64,000 nucleotides of DNA from Cliona cf. orientalis. Its lineage: Eukaryota > Porifera > Demospongiae > Clionaida > Clionaidae. A program made the position numbers and the translations under genes. The notes beneath the pieces were generated by a model, which was not told the origin of the DNA, made no database searches, and saw only the letters and a list, made by a program, of their open reading frames with translations. The stretch is from positions 7,978,336 to 8,042,335 of the forward strand of contig OZ005702.1 of assembly GCA_963930775.1 (NCBI GenBank), read 5' to 3'. Positions 1 to 10,190 of the stretch are shown here, one piece after another. The stretch's first letter is position 1. Every line of letters begins with the position of its first letter.

Positions 1-63
1 CCAGAGTCCCAATCAACAAATCGATTCGGCCGCGCGATGAGGTAATGATGATGAAACCTATGA

Positions 64-1642
64 TAGGGTCCGCAAAGTGAAAATTCGACTTCTGAATTTC
101 GGACAAATTACAACCGGCGCATCAAGGGCTCATCGGTACTTAATCAACCGCACCCCAATCCCCGTCCTTAGCGCTTCCTTTGGGGAGAATTGCACGATTT
201 GCCACCGATCCGAGATTGAAGTGGGAGTGGTCATCGGACGGCGCAACACAAATTTATTCTAATTAAGCCACAGCTAGCCTAGGTACTAGCGCTGCAAATG
301 CGCCCCTGTGTACCAGCAAAGCCCTTCGTTTCTGGTGCTGGTAGGGCTGTTTTATCTGTAGATGAGTGAGAAATGGAGAGATCTGGGGGCATTGCGGTTA
401 AATGGGTGTGGCCTATCGATCCCTACCACTTGCATTTTATGGGATATGGTCCACACATTGCATGTAGTAGATGAAATGAGATTCAGTGAACCCTTGCCAT
501 CTGGCTGGGAGCACTCTAGTTCTGTCTATTGATAGTGATGTCAAACCAACATTGAAACCTTAGAAAATGCATTTCACTCGTGCATCTCACAGAACCAAAA
601 ATTTCTGCAGATCATTTTGGTGAAAGTTTCATCTTTATATCTTGTTCCTGAGTGAAGTTATGATATGAAGTATGTGTTGAAGTCCCATAACTGGCCTTGT
701 CGATTCTTGATAGGAGTCCCTGCTGTTGGTGTTGTGATAAAATTCCAGATTTCATTGTAAACTTTGCGTCATAACTTCACTCAGGAAGAAGATATGAAGA
801 TGAAACTTTCACCAAAATGATCTGCAGAAATTTTCGGTTCTGTGAGATGTGAGTGAAGTGCATTTCTAAGGCTTCAATGTTGGTTAGACATTGCTATCAA
901 TAGACAGAACTAGAGTGCTCCCAGCCAGATGGTAAGGGTTCACCGAATCTCATCTCATCTGCTACATGCCAATAAAACGCAAGTGGTAGGGATCGAAACG
1001 CCACTTCCATTTAATGCACCTATCAATATAATGCCCCACTACCCCCCTCCCGGGCGCTATAGGGGGCAACACAGGGGGATTGACATAGAAAACCAAGCCC
1101 CAGACAGGGGCATTTGACATGCATGTATTCGATATTTGTCAAATCCCCTATCATTTCCCCACCCTGGAAGGGGGATAGAGTGGGGATTTGACAGACGAGG
1201 CTGGCCCCACCTTACGGGAAGTTGACGAGTTCATTAGTCAAATCCCCACCTAGCCCCTATGGTGCCCGGGAGGGGGGTAGTGGGGCATTACATTGATAGG
1301 TGCATAACCGCAACGCCCCCAGATCTCTCCATTTCTCACTTACCTACAGATAAAACAGCCCTGCCAGCACCGAAAACGAAGGGCTTTGCTAGTTCACAGG
1401 GGCGCATTTGTAGCGCTAGTACCTAGGCTAGGTGCTCGCTTAATTAGAACAAATTTGTGGTGTGTGGTCTCGTGACCACGCCCACTTTATTCTCCGATCG
1501 GCGGCAAATCACGCAATTCTCCCTCAAAGGAAGACATAAGGAGGGGATTTGGGGTGCAGTTGATTAAGTACCGATGAGCTCTTGATGCGCCAATTATAAT
1601 TTATCCGAAATTCGGAGGTCAAATTTTCACCTTGCGGACCCT
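64..1642. mobile_element. Long imperfect foldback element (~1.6 kb)
   Basis: The sequence from GGGTCCGCAA near 65 to about 690 is repeated in inverted orientation from about 750 to the matching TTGCGGACCC near 1640. The arms are hundreds of bases long and differ by point changes and small indels. The inner part pairs 500-680 with 760-930, and the outer part pairs 65-400 with 1310-1640. No transposase frame is visible, so this is a non-autonomous foldback-type element. It sits inside a copy of the ~400 bp repeat. Confidence 0.8.
1015..1304. mobile_element. PIF/Harbinger-like MITE, 290 bp, nested in the foldback
   Basis: The termini TGCACCTATCAAT and ATTGATAGGTGCA are perfect inverted repeats. 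Just inside them CCCCACTACCCCCC is also mirrored. The element is flanked by TAA on both sides (1012-1014 and 1305-1307). The other arm of the host foldback reads straight through TTTAACCGC without it, which gives an empty-site comparison. A 3-bp TWA-type duplication is typical of PIF/Harbinger elements. It has no coding capacity. Confidence 0.8.
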
Positions 1643-1649
1643 ACCTATC

Positions 1650-1973
1650 TAGTCTCGTGCCCAGCCCCCTTCATGCACGCGCGAGAAAGGGTCTGGTGAA
1701 AAGGGCCGCACTACCGTGTCCCTCTGGAATGCAATAATTGTCGTTTTGGTGTGCGTTAAATAAGAAATAAACCATACCGTGCGCGCGCATAGCTATTTGT
1801 AGTAATAGGTCGGGCGCATGCGTGCAATTGACGATTACATTCCAATAGTCATGTGACTACGCTACTGCAATCTGATTGGCCACGTTCGATTTTCAACGTG
1901 GGGACACGGTAGTACGACCCTTTTCACCAGACCCTTTCTCGCGCGTGCATGAAGGGGGCTGGGCACGAGACTA
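1650..1973. mobile_element. MITE with TAGTCTCG termini and 9-bp TSD (Mutator-like), 324 bp
   Basis: The ends TAGTCTCGTGCCCAGCCCCC and its reverse complement frame about 70 bp arms that match almost perfectly around an AT-richer core. The 9-bp direct repeat CTACCTATC flanks it (1641-1649 and 1974-1982). Nine-base duplications are typical of Mutator-like elements. It is the longest of a size series of elements in this window that share TAGYCTCG ends. Confidence 0.8.
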
Positions 1974-2401
1974 CTACCTATCATGGATGAAATGATAATG
2001 AAACCTATGATGAAATTGGTTGAAGACTGCTTCAAAATGTTTAGCTCACATGACAGGGTGTTGGGACCCAGAATTCGAACCTAGCGTAGAAGACATCGTG
2101 GACTATCGATGAGATATGGCGATTCTCTCAGTTCGCTTTCTTTGGTGAGTACGCACTCGGGGGGATTTCCCTGTTCAGTCTAGCACATGGCAGGTGGAGG
2201 TCACGTCCGGGTCAACCGGCTCAAGCCGCGCGCCCCAATATCGCGTAAGTATGCGCAGTTTGTCAATGTGTCCTAGTTCGAAATTATGGCGGCGTGTTCA
2301 TGAGGGACTCTGGACGTAGTCTCTAAGTTTTTCATTACGTCCAGAGTCGCAATTCCAAAAAAAAAAAAAAAATTCGGCCTCGCGATGAGTAATTATTATT
2401 A

Positions 2402-2449
2402 TAGTCTCGCGAGCCAGCCCCTCCTAGGAGGGGCTGGCTCGCGAGACTA
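2402..2449. mobile_element. 48-bp perfect palindrome with 9-bp TSD, minimal TAGTCTCG element
   Basis: A 48-base stretch starting TAGTCTCGCGAGCCAGCCCC is its own reverse complement, with CCTAGG at the centre. It is flanked on both sides by TTATTATTA (2393-2401 and 2450-2458). The termini match the 324 bp element at 1650, so it is best read as an extremely small copy of the same family. The flank is simple-sequence TTA, so chance repetition of the TSD cannot be excluded here. Confidence 0.65.
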
Positions 2450-3267
2450 TTATTATTATTATTACTAGTGACATGCAGGGCCTGTTTGGGGCGAGCCTGA
2501 GCTGAGCATCTGAAAGTCTTTGTCAGTAGCTGTGACTCAAAAACTTTAATAAAGCCATAGCACGATAGATCTTAAAAAAGATCCAAGCAAACAATGACAG
2601 ACAGTCTTATAGTGCCGTGTAGGCCTGTAGGTCTACAGCTGCATGATAGTCCCCTCCATCCTTCAGTGCCCGACAGTCAATAGCTACGTACAACGTTTTA
2701 CTATTGCCTCTGTTATCAGAGTCATCAGTGAGCCTCAGCAGCACGTCTAGTCTATCTTTATCGTGTTCTTAGCTGGTCCTTGCCCTATTGAGCTGATGAC
2801 AGGCTCTATCTCGCTCAGAGTCTCCTCCTTTGGAGCTTTCTGCTTGCTTCTGGTATGGCAGCTTGCTTGATCAATGCAATAAAGCTCGAGTGTAAATTTA
2901 CAATTCGCTAAATTAGAACAGCGTATATACGGCCCGTGTTCCAGGCACGAGAATGCGCAATAGAATATTTCGCGTTTATGTCCGTAGAGCATCACTGGGT
3001 ATATAATTTCGCGTGACCGACGTACCATAATATATAAACACACCACCATAGGTGCAGCATATAAATTAAAGTATAAATAAAATAGATATTATAGGATGAT
3101 AAGGTAAAGTAAAGAAAGAAAATGAAATGTTAGGCTGAACAGATATAGAAAATTTCTTCATTTAAATGAGAGTTCAGGTCTGGTGCCAGTCCGACATCAC
3201 GTATAAAATTAGCATAAAGACTGTCTTGATCTGTGTAGATCTTCTTATGACGGGAGCCGAAACTGAG
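2450..3267. other. Spacer without a recognised gene; possible exon-like fragment 2607-2768 (minus)
   Basis: This stretch separates two satellite copies. On the minus strand 2607-2768 encodes 53 residues containing LLRLTDDSDN, TLYVAIDCRALKDGGDYH and ending AAVDLQAYTAL-stop. That composition looks protein-like, but I recognise no family. Upstream on the same strand another frame reads EETLSEIEPVISSIGQ and ends at 2747, so a decayed gene with one frameshift is possible. There is no splice, promoter or homology support. The rest is AT-rich and unremarkable. Confidence 0.25.
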
Positions 3268-4415
3268 TAATTGATGAGTAACTGATGACGAAATTAATGA
3301 TGAAACCTATGATGTAATTGCTGTGAAACTGTTTCAAAATGTTTAGCGCGCATGAAAGGTTGTTGAGACCCAGAATTCGAACCTAGCGTAGAAGAGATCG
3401 TGGACTATCCGATGATATCCTTATGGCGTTTCTCTTAGTTCGCTTTCTCTAGCGAGCTCGCTTTCAGGGCAGGGGGATTTCCCTATTCAGTCGAGCACAT
3501 GGCAGGTGAAGGTCAACCGGCTCAAGCCGCGCACCCTAATATAATAATATTATTGTACGCGAATACGGAGCATGCGCAGTTTGTCGATGTGTCCTAGTTC
3601 GAATTTATGGCGGCGTATTCGTGAGGGACTCTGGACGTAGTCTCTAAGTTTTTCATTACGTCCAGAGTCCCAATTCACAAAAAACAATTCCGAATCGGCC
3701 GCGCGATGAGTAATCTATGACGAAACCTATGATGAAATTATGATGAAATTAGGGTGAAAACTGCTTCAAAATGTTTAGCGCGCATGACAGAGTGTTGGAG
3801 CCCAGAATTCGAACCTAGCGTAGAAGAGATCGTGGACTATCGATGAGATATGGCGATTTTCTCAGTTCGCTTTCTTTGGCCAGCTCGCACTCGGGGGGAT
3901 TTCCCTGTTCAGTCTAGCACATGGCAGTGGAGGTCACGTTCGGGTCAACCGGCTCAAGACGCGTGCCTCAATATACGCGTGTACGGAGCATGCGCAGTTT
4001 GTCGACGCATCCAAGTTCGAGTTTATGGCGGCTACTTTTCATGAGGGACTCTGGACGTAGTCTCTAAGTTTTTCATTACGTCCAGAGTCCCAATCAACAA
4101 ATTGATTCGGCCTCGCGATGAGGTAATGAGGTAATTATGATGAATAATGATGAAACCTATGATGAAATTATGATGTAATTGCTGTGAAACTGTTTCAAAA
4201 TATTTAGCGCTCATGAAAGGTTGTTGGGACCCAGAATTCGAACCTAGCTTAGACAGAAGAGATCGTGGACTATCCGATGATATCATTATGGCATTTCTCT
4301 CAGTTCGCTTTCTCTAGCGAGCTCGCTTTCAGGGCAGGGGGATTTCCCTATTCAGTCGAGCACATGGTAGGTGAAGGTCAACTGGCTCAAGCCGCGCGCC
4401 CCAATATTGTACGCG

Positions 4416-4644
4416 TATACCATACCTGCCAACCTGCGGATAGTCTTGTGCTTGAAATTTGTATAAAATGTGCTTGATTTGGGGCATTTTTGCTTGAAAA
4501 TGCTATTAGCTTCTCCAAAATGTATTAGCATATATGGGCCAGGTTCTCACAAAAAATGAGGGATTTAGTAATTTTTGTGAGGGATGGGTACCATTTTTGC
4601 TTGAAATCAAGCAGAAAGCTGGATGGTTGGTAGGTATGGTATAC
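4416..4644. mobile_element. MITE, ~229 bp, TATACCATACCTGCCAACC termini
   Basis: The inverted ends TATACCATACCTGCCAACC and GGTTGGTAGGTATGGTATA lie in a satellite copy whose sister copies read continuously from GTACGCGT into ACGGAGCATGCGCAG. The insertion point is at TA, compatible with a TA target duplication. It has no coding capacity. Confidence 0.7.
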
Positions 4645-4901
4645 AGAGCATGCGCAGTTTGTCGATGTGTCCTAGTTCGAATTTATGGCGCGCCGGCGTA
4701 TTCATGATGGACTCTGGACGTAGTCTCTAAGTTGTTCATTATCTCCCCAGTAGCTAGCAATTTACTTTTCTGTGGTTATGAGGTAATTGTGCGTTAATTA
4801 TGATGAAACCTATGGTGTAATCTATGAGGTAATTATGAGAAAATTCAGGGCCTCGCTGGAGCCTTTCTGCATGAGACTTGAAAATCAGTAAATATGTAGA
4901 G

Positions 4902-5074
4902 TACCGTAAATCGCGAATATTTCGGACAGCATGGCTTGTGCGAAAATTAAACGTACGAAATACATGCGCAATATTAACGACAATGCGGTACAGGTCGTTT
5001 GTCCGAAAATTATTCAACGCGAAAAATTATCGCATGAAATATTTCAGACACGAAATATTCGCGATTTACGGGTA
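4902..5074. mobile_element. MITE, TACCGTAAATCGCGAATATT termini
   Basis: Inverted ends (TACCGTAAATCGCGAATATT against AATATTCGCGATTTACGGGTA) with further mirrored sequence inside. It belongs to the general TACCGTA-ended class repeated at 5780, 17965, 32247, 36147 and 44600. Confidence 0.65.
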
Positions 5075-5570
5075 CCGTATCTTACGCGTGTATCCAGCGA
5101 ATAGATTACAAGCTGAGCGCTATACTTTCTCTGTTGTTGAACTTCACGCGTTTTCTTGGCTTACGTAATACCGTGGATAAATAAAGCTAGCCTTGCGCTA
5201 TAATATATAGCACGCATCATTGTCATAAGGGGCTGGCCCGCGCGCGACTGCAGCAGCGTGACCAACCTGAAGTTCGGAAGGAATACTGTGCTGTCGAATT
5301 CGTCTCTGTGATTGAAGCATCGAAACTTGTCGCTATCAAGGTTGAGAGTCTATCTTAGACGCCATCTCAATGATTTCTGGGGCGAGCATCGATCGATGTG
5401 TACGCATTCTATTGACGACCTTTTACCACATGCACCATTACACTATGCAGCTACTGGGGAGATGGTCAAGGGTTCATTAATAATAATTTATTAATATTAT
5501 ATCTGAGTCTGTAAAAATTAATTATACTTATTTTTCAATGTATTTATGCTATAAATTAGTAACAGTAAGA
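5075..5570. other. No gene recognised
   Basis: About 500 bp with a 60-codon open frame (5312-5494) that shows no recognisable motif and no splice context. Nothing is supported here. Confidence 0.3.
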
Positions 5571-6306
5571 TCATAAATCAGTTTGGTATATCTGTTGTGG
5601 AGTGTGTAGTCTGTAGCTCTGATAGGCTTTGTGGAGGAGGTGGACCCCCAGCTGACGCCGGCGAGATAAGCTCCACCCACTAACATCACCATACACATGA
5701 CCTCGCTGGATATTGGTCAGCAAATCAAGACCTAGGGAGAAAGAGAGAGAGACTCAAATATTGCATCTTGTCATGTATATACCGTAGATCGGGATATTTT
5801 CGCCAGTAAAAATTTAATATTAATTTTTGCTTGTAAATAATTTTTGCGTAGTCTAAATTTCGTCACCAGACTTCAGCGACCAAAACAGGTATAGGTCGAC
5901 GTATGCTACACAAAATATTTCATGTGCTTAATTTATGTCGGAAAAGGTCATCGACGAAAAATTTTTAATGGCGAAAATTTCATGATCTACGGTATACTAA
6001 TTCTATTGTATTATAATTATTATAGAAAATTCTCCTAGTGCCCCTGTTCAGCAAACTTCAACCCTAGAGGTGCCCAATTTTGAGAATGAACACTTTAATT
6101 TTGTCAAAGTCACACCACAATCACTGAACACACACACACACACACATACACACACAGAGAGCTGTCGACCCCTTACTGATTGCCTCGATGATGCAGGCCT
6201 CCCTGGTGAAAGCCTCATTGGCAGTTGTGTTATGGAAGAGCTGAAGTGAGATCACACCAAAACCAGCCGACCAGATGTCCAAGATACGACACAACTTCAT
6301 CGACAC
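5571..6306 (-). pseudogene. Duplicated last two exons of ANKLE1 (copy A)
   Basis: Two exon-like blocks, 6177-6306 (130 bp) and 5571-5731 (161 bp), match the final two coding exons of ANKLE1 (12029-12158 and 11581-11741) in length, splice sites and phase. The first encodes the second half of the GIY-YIG nuclease domain (CRILDIWSAGFGVISL, AFTREACIIEAI). The second encodes the LTN...GHVYGDV...RRRQLGVHLL tail and ends in TGA instead of TAA. The frame is open across both blocks. No upstream ankyrin, LEM or first-half nuclease exon accompanies them, so alone they cannot make an enzyme. They lie downstream of ANKLE1 on its own strand, so alternative 3' ends by long-range splicing are conceivable. 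A MITE (5780-5994) and a CA repeat occupy the intron. Confidence 0.75.
5780..5994. mobile_element. MITE, TACCGTAGATC termini, in the ANKLE1 copy-A intron
   Basis: TACCGTAGATC at the left and GATCTACGGTA at the right are inverted repeats, and the inner arms (AATTTTTCG/CGAAAATT types) also pair. It is absent from the corresponding intron of ANKLE1 copy B (11742-12028), so it inserted after, or was lost since, the duplication. Confidence 0.65.
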
Positions 6307-6356
6307 CTGCATGGTGTGGTAAATTTTGTCACATAGCTAGTCTTCATTGCTATGGA

Positions 6357-6716
6357 CTATTACCCCGCGCGCATGCGCAAGGGGTAAAGCAATCGTCTGT
6401 TGTCGAAAATCACCAGATCTCGCGTTCTAGGCATCTGTGCGTGCTGTAAGCACAACCAATCGGTAGATATTGGTGAAAAACTGGTTTATAAACGCTTCGA
6501 ATTGCTCAAAAAGGCTTAGTAGTGCAATAAATCTCGCATTTTCCGTTCAGCATGCCTGTGGTTTATCGACCACACCCACTCTTTTAATATGCTGATGCGA
6601 CTGCGCATGCTCAAAATTAGTGTTGGAAAGGGTCATCAAGTCATGAAACAGCTATGCCTCAGAGTGTTATAGAGCGCGCGGGGTATGTGCTCCGAGTATA
6701 GAGCTCTAGTTAATAA
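6357..6716. mobile_element. Element with ACCCCGCGCGCATGCGC / GAGCTCTAGTTAAT ends
   Basis: The left end reads TTACCCCGCGCGCATGCGC. The right end reads GCGCGCGGGGTATGTGCTC and then GAGCTCTAGTTAAT. The same pair of ends frames sequence at about 45134-45791, 48258-48976 and, more diverged, 10191-11182 and 49689-50233, so this is a dispersed family. No coding frame was recognised. Edges are approximate. Confidence 0.5.
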
Positions 6717-8218
6717 TGCATTCTATAAATAAAATTAATTATCCAATAGACTGTAGTATCACAGCATTTATGGATGCAAATTTGCTGGTGTGCAACTTGT
6801 TTTTCTCCTCTGGATAGAATCATTCTTCGAAGTCATTAATTATTATTGCGTGATACCTATGACATAGGAAGATGATGCTGGGGGGGGGGGGGGGGAGTCT
6901 TGAAATTCAATGTATTTAGGCATTGCTGTGGCTGTGGGGCACCCCCTTCGTTGCTGGTGTGTGTGTGGGGGGGGGGGTGTACTAATCTAATTCATAGCTA
7001 TCAAAATAAGGAGTTAGTTTTGGTTGTTAGTCAACCTAATAAAGGATTCCTGCAAAGCAGCATGACAGTGCATTTATTGGGGGGATTATTGTTGAGGATG
7101 TGCCTATAATGAGAAATAATATATTACTATTGTAGAGTTATCATTAGGGGTAGGTAAATTATGCTATTTTTGGCCTATAATGCCATTCTTAAATGCTCAA
7201 AAAATTCCCATGAAGTGTACCTATAATTCCTATAATATTACATTGCCCATTATGCTCAAGTAAAACTGATATGAGACATAAAGGAGACTTGGTTACACTA
7301 TCATTGAGTGTAGCTACCTGGCTAGTTACATGTGCTTGGATTCAAAAGTGAGCACCAGCTGAGTGATCAACCCTTTACCAGTCCACAATATAATAATAGT
7401 CTAGACATTGTGATAAAGGTCAATTTACTTGTATTGAAAAGCTACCTGCAATTGTGTGGCATAAAATTCTCAAAATTATGCCAGTAGCAGGGGCTGATCC
7501 AGAGGGAGTGGATAGGGCGGCTAGCCACCCCCTTCACTAGCTTTTTTTATGCAATGTAGTAGGAGACATCAACCATTATTAACCAGCCACCCCCCTTGCA
7601 CCAGTATCGTTCACTATGTGTATAGCCACCCCATCGGCCACCTCCCTTGCAAGATTTCTGGATCCGCAGTGCCTGAGTAGATGCCTATAATGCTAGCATA
7701 ATTCTCAAATGCTTACACACACCTATTATGCTCAAAATTAGCTATTATGCTGGCATAATTTTACCTACCCCTAGTAACTGTTATCATGAAGGATAGCTAA
7801 ATATTGCACAGTTTCACGTGAAAACGTGCAGTAGAAAACAGGCCCAATAATGTCATAAACAGGGCATTTTTAGTCCATTAGCAATATTCTTGTCAAAGGA
7901 GTCCTTTTTCCTAAATAAACTATGACAATGTCAAATAATGTTCTTCAAACCATGTATTATTGTTAAATTTAAGCTGTCAAAACAAGGAGCTAGCAACCTG
8001 GACTGAGTAAAACAAACAATACCATCTACTTTTAAAGTGTATATGTATTGTCACCCTTGGGGTAAACATTACCATTAAGGGGACTCTACTCTATCAAGCT
8101 AGATCCCTCTTGGCACACATGACATTGCTGCAGGTCGATAGACTAGGGGGGTTCCACCTGGGAAATACCCTTTAGTATCCCTCTATCACTATAAATATAA
8201 CAGGAGGAATCTAACTGC
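6717..8218. other. Intergenic, with poly-G runs and a 628-bp MITE at 7146-7773
   Basis: The interval contains G homopolymers near 6881 and 6967. It also holds an inverted-repeat element from TAGGGGTAGGTAAATTATGC (about 7146) to GCATAATTTTACCTACCCCTA (7773), with repeated TATTATGC motifs inside and a second GGGCTGATCCAGAGG...GGATCCGCAGTGCC fold nested in it. No gene is supported. Confidence 0.6.
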
Positions 8219-8245
8219 ATGCTGAGGAATAATAATAATACTAGG

Positions 8246-10032
8246 ATGGCTACCAATGACAGCTCAGTCGATAAAAATCCTGAAGAGGAAGCTAAGGATG
8301 AAGAAACTAACTCAAAGTGTGAGAATAGTGGTATAGCTAGCAAAACTGAAGAAAGCACTGATGCAAAGGACTCCGATAAAAAGCAGGAAACGCTTAACAA
8401 AGGCAGCAGCCATCAAGATCCAAAAGAAGAGTCATCTTCAACTACTCCAAAGCATCTACCAGTACATCCACAGCCAGTCTCAAGGAAGGGTGCTTATCCT
8501 CCAATATACCAGCTGCAGCTCCATGAGAAATTTCGAAATGGCACATTCACACGCTATGCCATAGGGTCACCCTCACTCCCACCTGATCCATTTTCAGAGC
8601 GAGTACTCATGCTAGTGGGTGCCACTGGAACAGGTAAGACAACACTGATCAATGGAATTGCCAACTACGTTTACGGCACTAGATGGGAAGACAACTATCG
8701 AGTGATTGTTGTCCACAAAGAAGGGCATCAATCTCAAGCATTTGGTCAAACCAGGAAGATCACTGCCTAGCTACACCTTTCCAGTGCAAGAGGGCTCGCC
8801 ACTTCCCTATACTCTCACGGTTATTGACACACCTGGATTTGGAGATTCAGACGGACTTGAACATGATTCTCATATTGTTGATGAAATTAAGGAATTCTTT
8901 TCTCTCAGCCCCCCAGGAGGCATTGAAAGCCTTCAGGGTATTGGATTTGTGGTCAAGGCTTCGGAGGGTCGGCTAACTCCCATGCAGTCGCACATCTTCA
9001 ATTCAGTTCTTGGTATCTTTGGGAAAGATGTTGAGGATAACATATTTATAATTATCACCTTTCATGATGGAGGGAAACCACTCGTTCTTGATGCCTTAAA
9101 GGAAGCTAAGATCCCCGTCCGTGGAACAGGATTCAGATTCAACAATACGGCTCTGTTTAATACAAAAGACGATGATGGTGATGAAATTGATCATATTTTT
9201 ATAAAGGGGATGAAAAGTTTCAGGTGTTTTTTTGAACAATTTGAGAAGGCCGAACCTAAAGGTGTCCAACAGTCCAAAAAGGTGTTAGAGGAACGAAAAC
9301 GTTTGAAGGAAGTTATACAAGAATTGAAGCAGCAAATTGTCGATGGAATCGGAAAGCTAACTGAGCTAGCACAAGAGGAAGAAATTCTACGTAAGCATGA
9401 AGAAGACATTGAAGCTAATAGGGAATTCACATATACCGTCCCTGTCACAAAACAAGTGAGAGTAGAGTCACATAAAGAGAGAGTTACAAATTGCGCTGTC
9501 TGTTGTATGACGTGTCACCGAGGATGTGTCTATAATAGAGATAAACAACATTGTAAAGTTATGAAGGATAAACATTGCACAGCTTGTCCAGGTAAATGCC
9601 ATTATCGGTCACATGAAAACCAGCCATACTATTTTGAAGAAAGGCAAGTGGAAGAGACACGTACAAGTGAGGAGTTAAGACAGCGCTTTAATGATGCAAC
9701 AGAGAGATACGATCATTCTGAAAAAGTTGTGAGTACACTAAAAAAAATCCTATGAGATAATACAACAGCTTAACGAAATCTCTCTCAATATAAATCACAT
9801 GAGTGAAACAGACTATGTTAGCCTATGTATTGCAGTTGAAAAACAAGAGGTAAAACCAGGCTGGCAGGAGCGTATTCAGTACTTTGAAAGTTTATTAAGA
9901 GACAGCCAATTTGTAGCAACAGTGAGAAATCTTCCACTTGAGAATCTCAGAGATGTAAGAGAAGAAGGATCACCAAATCAACCCCCTCGAGCAGTCATGC
10001 CGCAAGCAGTAGCTACCAAGCCTATCACGTGA
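8246..10032 (+). pseudogene. P-loop GTPase with C-terminal Cys/His cluster, two frameshifts (GTPase-1)
   Basis: Single-exon gene. It has an acidic Ser/Glu-rich N-terminus of about 80 residues, an IYQL motif, then a GTPase core: G1 GATGTGKTT, switch region, and G3 DTPGFGDS. Where the G4 motif would be it reads ITFHDGGKP rather than NKxD. A coiled coil follows, then a Cys/His cluster (TNCAVCCMTCHRGC, HCKVMKDKHCTACPGKCH) and a helical tail (SETDYVSLCIAVEKQE, PGWQERIQYFE). The fold is TRAFAC-type, near AIG1/GIMAP and septin-like GTPases; I know no named function. Against the intact relative at 37754-39450 the frame breaks twice: a 4-bp TAGC insertion after KITA (near 8770) and a one-base slip in the A8 run near 9745. 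Start chosen at ATGGCTACC, which has G at +4. It is a pseudogene unless these are assembly errors. Confidence 0.7.
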
Positions 10033-10190
10033 TAGATCACACTCATCATTTCGTACAGAGACTATGTTGAAATTGGCCAAGATAGGCGGCCACATTAGCC
10101 CTGATCAAACGGAACCTAAGGTGGCAGAGGATAATCTATAACAGTTGCTAGCTATAATTATTATAATGTATAACGACTGGAGTCATAGCA

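Larger units (their letters stand above)
1..4755 (+). repeat. Array of ~400 bp satellite-like repeats, about five copies, interrupted
   Basis: A unit of about 400-420 bp recurs, recognisable by the phrases CCAGAGTCCCAAT, TTCGGCC-CGCGATGAG, GAAACCTATGATG, CAGAATTCGAACCTAGCG and GGGGGATTTCCCT. Its boundary phrase CCAGAGTC lies at 1, 2341, 3661 and 4081, and a decayed copy ends near 4750. The 3661-to-4081 spacing gives the clean period of 420 bp. Copies 1 and 2 are separated by nested inverted-repeat elements (about 64-1973), and copies 2 and 3 by an unrelated ~0.8 kb spacer. On the minus strand each unit carries GGTTCGAATTC, which resembles a Pol III B box, so the family could be SINE-derived; no convincing A box was found. 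Short open frames in it are not supported as genes. Confidence 0.8.

Noticed and set aside
8143-8400. Minus-strand 85-codon Ser/Leu-rich frame
   Set aside because: Antisense of the acidic Ser/Glu-rich N-terminus of GTPase-1.
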